Part shown: one piece after another, positions 16,187 to 24,048 of the stretch
How positions within the stretch are numbered: the stretch's first letter is position 1
How the letters are laid out: every line of letters starts with the position of its first letter
Assembly (NCBI GenBank): GCA_964230805.1
Contig: CAXRIA010000013.1
Coordinates: 1-38,970, forward strand
DNA: 38,970 nucleotides
Direction of reading: 5' to 3'
Origin: Flavicella sp964230805
Lineage (GTDB): Bacteria > Bacteroidota > Bacteroidia > Flavobacteriales > Flavobacteriaceae
Made by a program: the position numbers and the translations under genes
The notes under the pieces: generated by a model
Told to the model about the DNA's origin: nothing
Databases searched by the model: none
The model's input: only the letters and a program-made list of their open reading frames with translations

Positions 16187-17284
16187 TCACTTACTTTTTT
16201 TAAGAGCTTTTGCCAAAGGTACTTTTGCTCCATTTATAAACGCCGCAATAAAAGCAGATCGGTAGCCTTTTTTTTGAGCCACTTTTAAATGTGTTTTGAT
16301 CTCGTTGTAGTTTTTACTTTTTCCATAGTAGTACTTGTAATGCGTGCCTACTTTTACGCGCTCGACATTTTGCAAGCCCCTAAAGTTATAACTGTAGGTT
16401 TTCAATTTTGTTTTTCCAGAAGCGATTTGAACTTTGAAATAAACGGCTTCTTTTTTCGAAACGACTTTCGGAGTGGACACCCACTTTTCTTTCGCAACGG
16501 TATTTATTTTTAAATTGTTGACATAACTCAAAATTGCATTGGATATGGCCGCTGCCATTTCGGTTTTTCCTTTTTTCGAATGCAAGTAGGCCGCTTCTTT
16601 TTTATTGGTCAAAAAACCTGTTTCTATCAAAATACTCGGCATGTAGGTTTGGTGCAAAACAATAAATCCTGCTTGCTTTACGCCCCTATCATATCTTTTC
16701 AGTTTTCCTTTGAAATTTTTTTGAACAGCAGCTGCCAATTCCAAACTTTTGTCCAAATATTCTTCCTGTTCTAATGTCAGTCCGATCACTGATTCTGGAG
16801 AGTTGGGATCAAAACCTTCGTATTTTTCCTCGTAATTTTCCTCTAACAAAATAACCTCATTCTCAGCTTTTGCAACCTCAAAATTTCTTTTGTTTGCATG
16901 CAAGCCAAGCACCCATGTTTCCGAACCCGATGCTTGCGATTTGTGTGCATTGCAATGCACCGAAACAAACAAATCTGCATCGGCCTTGTTGGCAATCCGA
17001 CCGCGTTCAAACAAGTTCACAAAAACATCTTTTTTACGCGTGTAAATGACCTTGATATCTTTTTCTTTGGACAAATTTTTTCCCACCTGTAAAACGATCT
17101 GCAAGGCAATGTCTTTTTCCTTGTAATTTCGATAGCCAACTTTGCCAGGATCTTTCCCTCCATGCCCCGCATCAAGAACGACTGTAAAACTTTTATGCTG
17201 CGAGACTGCTTGAATCCCTGATAGAAATAGGCAAAAAATAAGGGTGCAGAATAAAATTTGCTTTATTTTAGGGTTTTGGGTCAA
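16187..17284 (-). CDS. N-acetylmuramoyl-L-alanine amidase with C-terminal SPOR-like domain
   Basis: The 365-residue protein is an exported Amidase_3 zinc enzyme that cuts the bond between MurNAc and the peptide stem. A signal peptide covers about residues 1-28. Zinc ligands and catalytic residues are His41 (VVLDAGHGGKDPG), Glu56, His110 (FVSVHCNA) and Glu221 (ILIETGFLTN). The C-terminal segment from about 281, starting VYFKVQIASG, looks like a SPOR domain that binds glycan strands stripped of peptide, as at division sites. The only usual start codon is TTG at 17284, since the frame closes at a TAA 16 bases upstream and no ATG or GTG lies between. It heads the amidase-MlaD-Fe-S-Fe-S operon. 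Confidence 0.93.
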   Translation of the reverse strand: MTQNPKIKQILFCTLIFCLFLSGIQAVSQHKSFTVVLDAGHGGKDPGKVGYRNYKEKDIALQIVLQVGKNLSKEKDIKVIYTRKKDVFVNLFERGRIANKADADLFVSVHCNAHKSQASGSETWVLGLHANKRNFEVAKAENEVILLEENYEEKYEGFDPNSPESVIGLTLEQEEYLDKSLELAAAVQKNFKGKLKRYDRGVKQAGFIVLHQTYMPSILIETGFLTNKKEAAYLHSKKGKTEMAAAISNAILSYVNNLKINTVAKEKWVSTPKVVSKKEAVYFKVQIASGKTKLKTYSYNFRGLQNVERVKVGTHYKYYYGKSKNYNEIKTHLKVAQKKGYRSAFIAAFINGAKVPLAKALKKSK

Positions 17285-17285
17285 A

Positions 17286-17312
17286 TTGATGAATTTATTT
17301 TAATTAATTTTG
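17286..17312 (+). promoter_or_regulatory. Bacteroidota-type promoter for lptD
   Basis: TTG (17286-17288) then 16 bases, then TAATTTTG (17305-17312), a match to TAnnTTTG with a slightly short spacer. Transcription would start near 17319, about 52 bases before the lptD start. Confidence 0.45.
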
Positions 17313-17350
17313 GCAGCGTAAAAACCACAAGTAGGAAACCGCTTGTCACA

Positions 17351-17380
17351 CAAAAATAGCACATAAAATATTGCGAACAA
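17351..17380 (-). promoter_or_regulatory. Bacteroidota-type promoter for the amidase operon
   Basis: On the minus strand TTG (17380-17378) is followed after 19 bases by TATTTTTG (17358-17351). Transcription would start near 17344, giving a leader of about 60 bases before the TTG start of the amidase. The element overlaps the first codons of lptD on the other strand. Confidence 0.55.
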
Positions 17381-20001
17381 ACTTATACCATATTCTTTTT
17401 ATCGCCGGCTTTTTTGTGCTTGGCTCTCTCCCCTCTTTTGCACAGATAGACTCTTTAGAAATCAAAAGTGACATCCCTAATTTCATTGAGCAAGACAGTC
17501 TTTCAACACAAGAAACAAGGAAACCCAAAGAGGCCATTGAGACTATTATTGACCACAAAGCGGAAGATTATATTTTGGAAGATGTCGTGAATAAAACGGT
17601 TACTTTGTTCAACAAAGCAGAAGTGAACTACGGGGACATCAATATCAAATCGGGAAATATTGTCATTGACTACCTCAACAATATTGTCATTGCTAAGGGC
17701 ATCAAAGACAGTGTGGGAGCCTATTCCCAACTCCCTGTTTTTGTGCAAGGTTTTGAAGAATCTGTACAAGACTCTATTGTTTTCAATTTCAAAACTGAAA
17801 AAGCGCTGATTTACGGATTAAAAACCGAACAAAACGGGATCATTACACTCGGTGAAAAAACGAAAAAAATGAACGACTCAACGATCTTTGTCCGCGGCAT
17901 TCGATTCACTACTTCGGATAAAAAAAATCCCGACTATTATTTAGCCACCAAAAAGGCAAAAATTGTACCCAATAAAAAAATTGTTGTCGGGCCAACAAAA
18001 CTGGTAATTGCAGATGTTCCAACGCCGATTATCCTGCCATTTGCCTACCTACCATTAACCTCGTCAAAAGCCTCTGGTTTCATTGTGCCGAGTTATGGAG
18101 AATCCAACAGCCAAGGTTTCTTTTTACAAAATGGCGGGTATTATTTTGCCGGAAATGATTTTTACGACCTCGCGCTTACCGGAGATATTTACTCCAATAG
18201 TAGCTGGGGAATCAGTGCTGAATCAACCTACAAAGCGCGTTACAAATATTCCGGAACGTTTCGTTTCAATTACGAAAGTCTAATTTTTGGTCAAAAAGGA
18301 TTCGACGATTACAGCGAGAGTCAAAATTTCAATCTTCGGTGGTCACATTCCCAAGACGCCAAGGCAAACCCGAATACGCGACTTTCTGCCTCTGTAAATT
18401 TGGGAAGCAGCAAATATTACCGTCAATCATTGAACCAACTCAACAACTCACAAACCCTTACAAATACATTGAGATCTTCTATTTCTTATTATAGAAAATT
18501 TGCTGATACTCCTTTTAACATGAGTGTCACCGCCTCACATGCTCAAAACACAAATACAGAGGTCATCACCATGTCATTGCCTACATTACAGGTAAATATG
18601 GACCGAATTTATCCATTTGCCCCCAAATCTGGGACAAAGAAAAATGCCCTCCAAAAAATGGGATTGAATTATTCGCTCAAAGCAGACAATCGAATCACAA
18701 CCACAGACGATGAATTTTTCTCACAGAAAATGTTTGACGAAGCAAAATCAGGAATTCAACACAGGACAAGTTTGAATACCAATATCAAACTTTTGAAATA
18801 CCTTACCTTATCTCCCAATGCCACGTACGAAGAAACTTGGTATTTTAAATCCCTTCAGAAAAACTATAACGAAAACACCAAAGAAATAGAAACAGACACC
18901 ATCAATGGTTTCCGTGCCTTCCGAGAGTACGCTATTGGAGCTTCCTTATCCACAAATATCTACGGCCTTTACAAATTCAAAGGAAAAAAACTAAAAGCCA
19001 TTCGACATACCGTGCGTCCGTCTATTTCGTTTAATTACAGGCCTGACTTTGGTTTTTATTACGAAGATGTTCAAAGAAGTGACGATCCCGAAGATTTGCT
19101 AAATTATTCTCCCTATGCGCTCGGAATTTATGGCTCCCCTTCCAGGGGGCTTTCCAACACAATCGGCATCACCATCGCAAATGCGGTGGAAGCCAAAATA
19201 GCGCCAAGAGAAGAAGACACTGACGGCAAAGATCGAAAGATAAAACTACTGAACAACCTAAACATTCGAACAAGCTACAACATGGCGGCCGATAGCTTGC
19301 GATGGGCGCCGGTAAATTTAACTGCTGGAACCCAATTGCTAAAAAACAAATTAAGTGTGAATATGGGCGCCACACTAGACCCTTATGCCATCAATGCCAA
19401 TGGTGTCAAGTACAATGTTTTCAATATCAACAACAACGGTAGTCTGTTTCGTTTGACAAGAGCCAACCTCACCATGAGTTACTCCCTTTCGAGCAAAGAC
19501 TTCGATAAAAATAAAAAATCAAGTGCTGAGGAAGACACCACCATTGCGAATCTTCAAAACACAGATTTGTTTGGAAAAAACCTACGAGAGAACACGACAA
19601 CAAACCCAGCCTCTGAAAACACTTCCTCAAAAGAAGAGGAAGAAGAAGTCACCTTGTACCAAAATTCAATTCCTTGGTCACTGCGTTTGTCTTATTCTAG
19701 CACGTATGCCAACGGTGCTCGACAAAACGAAATATCAAACAATTCGTTGATGTTTTCTGGCGATTTAGATTTGACGCCCAAATGGAAAGTAGGTGCGTCT
19801 TCAGGGTATGACTTTAAAAACAAAGGGTTTAGTTATACGCAAATCCGAATTTCAAGAGACCTAGACAGTTGGCGATTGAATTTCAATTGGGTTCCCTTTG
19901 GCAACCGAACCTCCTACTACTTTTTTATTGGTGTAAAATCACCTATGTTAAGTGATTTAAAATGGGACAAACGAAACGTTCCCGACAGAAGGTTGTTTTA
20001 A
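17371..20001 (+). CDS. lptD: LPS-assembly protein LptD (putative)
   Basis: This 876-residue outer-membrane protein inserts lipopolysaccharide into the outer leaflet together with LptE. A signal peptide (about 1-24, ending SFA) is followed by an OstA-like periplasmic beta-jellyroll (about 70-160, with KSGNIVIDYLNNIVIAKG). A large beta-barrel then extends to the C-terminus, ending in Phe. Low-complexity Glu/Ser/Thr segments around residues 710-765 probably form a barrel loop. The start is TTG at 17371: an in-frame TAG stands at 17332-17334 and there is no ATG or GTG before the signal peptide. It is divergent from the amidase operon. serB follows after a 119-base gap in which I see no clear promoter or terminator. 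Confidence 0.9.
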   Translation: MRTNLYHILFIAGFFVLGSLPSFAQIDSLEIKSDIPNFIEQDSLSTQETRKPKEAIETIIDHKAEDYILEDVVNKTVTLFNKAEVNYGDINIKSGNIVIDYLNNIVIAKGIKDSVGAYSQLPVFVQGFEESVQDSIVFNFKTEKALIYGLKTEQNGIITLGEKTKKMNDSTIFVRGIRFTTSDKKNPDYYLATKKAKIVPNKKIVVGPTKLVIADVPTPIILPFAYLPLTSSKASGFIVPSYGESNSQGFFLQNGGYYFAGNDFYDLALTGDIYSNSSWGISAESTYKARYKYSGTFRFNYESLIFGQKGFDDYSESQNFNLRWSHSQDAKANPNTRLSASVNLGSSKYYRQSLNQLNNSQTLTNTLRSSISYYRKFADTPFNMSVTASHAQNTNTEVITMSLPTLQVNMDRIYPFAPKSGTKKNALQKMGLNYSLKADNRITTTDDEFFSQKMFDEAKSGIQHRTSLNTNIKLLKYLTLSPNATYEETWYFKSLQKNYNENTKEIETDTINGFRAFREYAIGASLSTNIYGLYKFKGKKLKAIRHTVRPSISFNYRPDFGFYYEDVQRSDDPEDLLNYSPYALGIYGSPSRGLSNTIGITIANAVEAKIAPREEDTDGKDRKIKLLNNLNIRTSYNMAADSLRWAPVNLTAGTQLLKNKLSVNMGATLDPYAINANGVKYNVFNINNNGSLFRLTRANLTMSYSLSSKDFDKNKKSSAEEDTTIANLQNTDLFGKNLRENTTTNPASENTSSKEEEEEVTLYQNSIPWSLRLSYSSTYANGARQNEISNNSLMFSGDLDLTPKWKVGASSGYDFKNKGFSYTQIRISRDLDSWRLNFNWVPFGNRTSYYFFIGVKSPMLSDLKWDKRNVPDRRLF

Positions 20002-20120
20002 AAAAAAGGATCAAATAAAATCCGTTTCTGTTAAGAATTTTTAAAATTTATTTCCCAATATCCTTTTATTTCTCACTTAGTTTGATGAATTTAGCATTGG
20101 ATTTAAAAACCAAACCCTAG

Positions 20121-21347
20121 ATGGAAAAAGAGATTATTTTATTGAATATTTCGGGACAAGACAAGCCTGGATTAACCTCCAGTTTGACTGGTGTTTTGGC
20201 TTCTTATGGCGCTAAAATTTTAGACATTGGACAAGCCAACATTCACGATACATTGTCGTTGGGAATTTTGTTTGAAATCAAATCAAAATCCAGTTCTGCA
20301 CCGGTATTAAAAGATTTGCTTTTCAAAGCCTACGAATTGGGAATCACCGCAAAATTTCGTCCCATCACCTTGGAAAAATATGAAAAATGGGTGAACTCAC
20401 AAGGAAAGAATCGATACATCGTGACCATCTTAGGAGAAAAGCTCGCTGCAGAACAAATTTCTGCCGTAACTGATGTGATTTCAAATATCAATTTGAACAT
20501 TGATGCAATCAAACGATTGACAGGAAGGTTGTCGCTTGTAGATGCCGTAGAATACCCGCGTGCCTGTGTACAACTTTCCATTCGAGGAGAAATCAAAGAC
20601 AAAGCCTTTGTGACCGAGGAATTCATGAGAATATCGCAAGAGTTGGATGTCGATATTGCCTTTCAAGAAGACAACATCTTTAGACGCAACAGACGTTTGG
20701 TTTGTTTTGACATGGATTCTACATTGATTCAAACGGAAGTCATCGACGAACTCGCAGAATTGGCTGGTGTTGGTGCCCAAGTAAAAGCCATTACAGAGTC
20801 TGCCATGCAAGGAGAAATAGATTTCAATGAAAGTTTTAAAAAACGAATGGCCTTGCTCGAGGGTTTGAGCGAAGAAGTTTTGCAAAACGTTGCGAAAAAC
20901 CTACCCATTACCAAAGGAGCGCATCGCTTGATAAAAACCTTGAAAAGTTACGGCTTTAAAACCGCAATCTTATCCGGTGGATTCACCTATTTCGGACATT
21001 ACCTACAAAAAGAGCTCGGCATCGACTACGTGCATGCCAATCAATTAGAAATCAAAAATGGAGCACTTACAGGAGGCTATTTGGGAGACATTGTAGACGG
21101 CAACAAAAAAGCAGAATTTTTAAAAGAAATTGCAAAGCAAGAAAATATTGACATTGCACAGACCATTGCGGTGGGAGATGGTGCCAATGATTTGCCGATG
21201 TTGAACTTAGCTGGATTGGGAATTGCATTTCATGCCAAGCCGAAAGTAAAAGAGAATGCCCAAAGTTCCATCTCGAGTATTGGACTTGATGGGGTACTTT
21301 ACCTACTAGGCTACCACGATCGTTATATTGACCTTGTCGAAGAATAA
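20121..21347 (+). CDS. serB: Phosphoserine phosphatase SerB with two ACT domains
   Basis: The 408-residue enzyme dephosphorylates O-phosphoserine, the last step of serine synthesis. Two ACT-type regulatory domains (about 5-80 and 99-175) come first, then a HAD domain with the nucleophile motif CFDMDST (Asp197, Asp199, Thr201), a central SGGFTYF and the metal-binding GDGANDLPML. The ACT pair is found in the longer SerB form and may sense an amino acid, possibly serine. The ATG at 20121 is directly after a stop-rich gap. The ridA-type gene starts 7 bases after its stop, so they are co-transcribed; RidA proteins relieve damage from 2-aminoacrylate formed from serine, which makes the pairing sensible. 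Confidence 0.95.
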   Translation: MEKEIILLNISGQDKPGLTSSLTGVLASYGAKILDIGQANIHDTLSLGILFEIKSKSSSAPVLKDLLFKAYELGITAKFRPITLEKYEKWVNSQGKNRYIVTILGEKLAAEQISAVTDVISNINLNIDAIKRLTGRLSLVDAVEYPRACVQLSIRGEIKDKAFVTEEFMRISQELDVDIAFQEDNIFRRNRRLVCFDMDSTLIQTEVIDELAELAGVGAQVKAITESAMQGEIDFNESFKKRMALLEGLSEEVLQNVAKNLPITKGAHRLIKTLKSYGFKTAILSGGFTYFGHYLQKELGIDYVHANQLEIKNGALTGGYLGDIVDGNKKAEFLKEIAKQENIDIAQTIAVGDGANDLPMLNLAGLGIAFHAKPKVKENAQSSISSIGLDGVLYLLGYHDRYIDLVEE

Positions 21348-21354
21348 TTTTCCT

Positions 21355-21741
21355 ATGAAAAAAGTAATTCACACAACTGCCGCACCCGAACCATTAGGAC
21401 CGTACAATCAGGCCATACTGAACGACAATACTCTCTATATCTCGGGACAAATAGCGATAAATCCCGTTACAAACAAAATGGTAACCGATACCATCGAAGC
21501 GGAGACCCAACAAGTCATGGAAAATTTAAAAGCCATCCTAGAGGCCGCTGACATGACTTTTGAAAACGTCTTAAAATCTTCCATATTTATCTCAGACATG
21601 AACAATTTTGGAAGCATCAACCAGGTGTATGGCAACTATTTTAATGAGGAGACTGCACCCGCAAGAGAAACAGTAGAAGTGGCCCGATTGCCCAAAGATG
21701 TTGGAGTAGAAATTTCGATGATCGCTGCTGTTTTATCCTAG
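21355..21741 (+). CDS. ridA: RidA family enamine/imine deaminase
   Basis: The 128-residue protein belongs to the RidA/YjgF/UK114 family. It hydrolyses reactive enamines and imines made by pyridoxal-phosphate enzymes, such as 2-aminoacrylate from serine. The family motifs GPYNQA, LYISGQIA and ARETVEVARLP are present. Arg104 and Glu120 match the substrate-binding Arg and the Glu of active RidA proteins, so deaminase activity is likely. I chose the ATG at 21355 (MKKVIHTTAAPEP), 7 bases after serB; a frame-open TTG lies 27 bases upstream inside serB. The stop codon lies in a perfect hairpin (21730-21748). Confidence 0.93.
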   Translation: MKKVIHTTAAPEPLGPYNQAILNDNTLYISGQIAINPVTNKMVTDTIEAETQQVMENLKAILEAADMTFENVLKSSIFISDMNNFGSINQVYGNYFNEETAPARETVEVARLPKDVGVEISMIAAVLS

Positions 21742-21748
21742 ATAAAAC
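21730..21748 (+). other. Perfect hairpin across the ridA stop codon
   Basis: GTTTTATC (21730-21737) pairs exactly with GATAAAAC (21741-21748) around the 3-base loop CTA. The TAG stop at 21739-21741 sits in the loop and first base of the second arm. A T-rich stretch follows at 21752-21762, so it may act as a weak terminator or protect the mRNA 3' end. Confidence 0.5.
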
Positions 21749-21755
21749 GCTGTTC

Positions 21756-21763
21756 TATTTTTG
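21756..21763 (+). promoter_or_regulatory. Isolated -7 box (TATTTTTG) after ridA
   Basis: TATTTTTG matches TAnnTTTG but precedes no coding gene on this strand; a strong terminator follows about 65 bases later. No exact -33 TTG is present, so it may be chance or the promoter of a short RNA. Confidence 0.25.
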
Positions 21764-21826
21764 TAGTCGTTGAAATAACCCAGTGCTACCGCTTATAGAG
21801 GATGTTTTAACGAAAACGATGTGTAT

Positions 21827-21863
21827 AAAAAAACCCTGTTTTGTGATCAAAACAGGGTTTTTT
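21827..21863. terminator. Two-way terminator between ridA and gapA
   Basis: AAAAAACCCTGTTTT (from 21828) pairs with AAAACAGGGTTTTTT (21849-21863) around the loop GTGATC. The stem is flanked by A and T runs on opposite sides, so it can stop the plus-strand serB-ridA transcript and the minus-strand pfkA-gapA transcript. Confidence 0.92.
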
Positions 21864-21887
21864 AAATGTATTGATTACAACGCTTTC

Positions 21888-22886
21888 TTACAAAGTAGCC
21901 GCGTATTCAATTAGGTCCACAATTTTTGTTGAATAACCAATTTCGTTATCGTACCAAGAAACTACTTTTACAAAGTTGTCTGTCAATGCGATTCCTGCAT
22001 TTGCATCAAATACAGAAGTACGTGTATCTCCCACAAAATCTTGAGAAACCACTAAGTCTTCAGTGTATCCTAAGATCCCTGCCATTTCATTTTCAGAAGC
22101 AGATTTCATAGCGGCACAAATTTCAGCATAAGTCGCTGGTTTTTCCAATTTTACTGTCAAATCTACCACAGAAACATCCATTGTAGGAACACGGAAAGCC
22201 ATTCCTGTTAATTTTCCATTCAATTCAGGAATTACTTTTCCTACCGCTTTTGCTGCTCCTGTAGAAGAAGGGATAATATTATGGATGGCAGAACGTCCAC
22301 CTCTCCAATCTTTCATAGAAGGTCCATCAACAGTTTTTTGTGTTGCTGTAGCAGCATGTACCGTTGTCATCAATCCTTCTGCAATTCCCCAGTTGTCATT
22401 CAATACTTTTGCGATTGGAGACAAACAGTTTGTTGTACAAGAAGCGTTTGAGAAAATTTTCTCGTCTGCTTTCAATTCTGAGTTGTTTACACCCATTACA
22501 AACATTGGTGTGTCATCTTTTGACGGTGCTGACAAGACCACTTTTTTAGCACCTGCATCCAAGTGCAATCCTGCTGTTTCTTTTGTCAAAAAGAATCCTG
22601 TAGATTCGATAACGTATTCAGCTCCGATTTCATCCCATTTCAAGTCTGCTGGGTTGCGTTCCGCTGTAATACGAATGGCATTTCCATTCACAACCAACTT
22701 CCCGTCTACTACCTCTACCGTTCCATCAAAAGGACCGTGCACTGAATCGTACTTTAGCATGTAAGCCAAGTAATCAACATCTAACAAATCGTTGATTCCA
22801 ACTACTTGTACATTTTCTCTCGCTACAGCAGATCGAAACGCAAAACGTCCAATTCTACCGAATCCATTAATTCCAATTTTAATCAT
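21888..22886 (-). CDS. gapA: Type I glyceraldehyde-3-phosphate dehydrogenase
   Basis: The 332-residue enzyme oxidises and phosphorylates glyceraldehyde 3-phosphate in glycolysis. The Rossmann motif INGFGRIGR is at 6-14 and Asp33 after strand two favours NAD. The active-site SNASCTTNC has nucleophile Cys150 and the base His177 (TTVHAATATQ). WYDNEIGYS near the end is the usual C-terminal signature. The ATG lies 21 bases after the pfkA stop, so pfkA and gapA form a glycolytic pair ending at the two-way terminator. Codon use looks biased, with many repeated GCT, GGA and AAA codons, as expected for a highly expressed gene; this is an impression, not a computed value. Confidence 0.97.
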   Translation of the reverse strand: MIKIGINGFGRIGRFAFRSAVARENVQVVGINDLLDVDYLAYMLKYDSVHGPFDGTVEVVDGKLVVNGNAIRITAERNPADLKWDEIGAEYVIESTGFFLTKETAGLHLDAGAKKVVLSAPSKDDTPMFVMGVNNSELKADEKIFSNASCTTNCLSPIAKVLNDNWGIAEGLMTTVHAATATQKTVDGPSMKDWRGGRSAIHNIIPSSTGAAKAVGKVIPELNGKLTGMAFRVPTMDVSVVDLTVKLEKPATYAEICAAMKSASENEMAGILGYTEDLVVSQDFVGDTRTSVFDANAGIALTDNFVKVVSWYDNEIGYSTKIVDLIEYAATL

Positions 22887-22907
22887 TTTATTTCTATTTA
22901 TTCTTAG

Positions 22908-23894
22908 TTATATACTCATGATGTCTGAAACACGCATCAACTCTTGGTCAATTGCATGGTTTTCTTTTACGGCTTTTTCCAATGCTGTATAGCGCACTTC
23001 GTTGTTCACAAAACCTACCATTAAGTTGGAAGATCCTGAAATCAATAATTCAACCGCACTTACGCCAAATCTACTGGCCAATACTCGGTCAAAACAGCTT
23101 GGTGCTCCTCCTCTCTGCATGTGTCCCAATACAGAAACTCGAATGTCGTATTCTGGTAAATTTTTCTCCGCATACTCTGCCAACTCGAAAATATTTTTAC
23201 CGGTCTTTTCTCCTTCTGCCACAACCACAATACTTGAGGTTTTTCCTGACTCTTTACTTCGAATCAAAGAATCGAGCATTTTGTCCAAACCGATGTTTTC
23301 TTCTGGAATCAAAATTTCCTCGGCTCCGGCTCCTACACCTGCATTCAAAGCAATAAACCCGGCATCTCTACCCATTACTTCTATAAAGAAAAGTCTGTTG
23401 TGTGAGGATGCGGTATCTCTAATTTTGTCAATGGCTTCTACCACAGTATTCAAGGCAGTGTCGTATCCCAATGTATATTGCGTTCCATAAATGTCATTGT
23501 CAATGGTACACGGAATTCCGATGATCGGGAAGTTGTGTTCTTGGTTAAAAATCATTCCTCCTGTAAAGGTTCCATCTCCACCGATAATAACAACTCCTTC
23601 AATGCCTTCTTTTACTAAATTGTCGTATGCTTTTTGTCTTCCTTCTGGAGTCATAAACTCCATAGACCTAGCTGATTGCAACATCGTTCCTCCTTTATTG
23701 ATAATGTTTTGCACACTACGAGGCCCCATATTTACAAATTTTCCTTCAATCATTCCTTGGTATCCTTGGTAAATACCAACACATTCTACTTTATGGTAAG
23801 CACAGGTTCTCACCACGGCTCTGATGGCAGCATTCATTCCCGGAGAATCCCCTCCAGAGGTCATTACTGCTATTTTTTTCAATTGTACATTCAT
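22908..23894 (-). CDS. pfkA: ATP-dependent 6-phosphofructokinase
   Basis: The 328-residue enzyme phosphorylates fructose 6-phosphate to the 1,6-bisphosphate. Motifs are TSGGDSPGMNAAIRAVVR (12-29), GGDGT (105-109), TIDND (130-134) with the catalytic Asp, and MGRDAGFIA. The residue before TIDND is Cys129 and not the Lys typical of pyrophosphate-dependent enzymes, which supports ATP as donor. The length fits the bacterial tetrameric PfkA. It is the first gene of the pfkA-gapA transcript; the 154-base gap upstream shows no clear promoter box or other feature. Confidence 0.96.
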   Translation of the reverse strand: MNVQLKKIAVMTSGGDSPGMNAAIRAVVRTCAYHKVECVGIYQGYQGMIEGKFVNMGPRSVQNIINKGGTMLQSARSMEFMTPEGRQKAYDNLVKEGIEGVVIIGGDGTFTGGMIFNQEHNFPIIGIPCTIDNDIYGTQYTLGYDTALNTVVEAIDKIRDTASSHNRLFFIEVMGRDAGFIALNAGVGAGAEEILIPEENIGLDKMLDSLIRSKESGKTSSIVVVAEGEKTGKNIFELAEYAEKNLPEYDIRVSVLGHMQRGGAPSCFDRVLASRFGVSAVELLISGSSNLMVGFVNNEVRYTALEKAVKENHAIDQELMRVSDIMSI

Positions 23895-24048
23895 ACTTCT
23901 AAAATATTGTATAAAATTACTACTTTTTTAGGTGCTGATCTTCTCCATAAAAACTTTTATACGAAAACGTTTTCGGCTATACAAGCTCTCAAAATCGAAT
24001 AAAAGTAACTGAAAAACAGCGATTTAAGATACAAAAAACTATTTACAT

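Noticed and set aside
22285..23490. Open plus-strand frames of about 160 codons opposite gapA and pfkA (22285-22764 and 23002-23490).
   Set aside because: They lie antisense to two enzymes with complete motifs, encode low-complexity Ser/Pro-rich sequence, and have no promoter or family motif.
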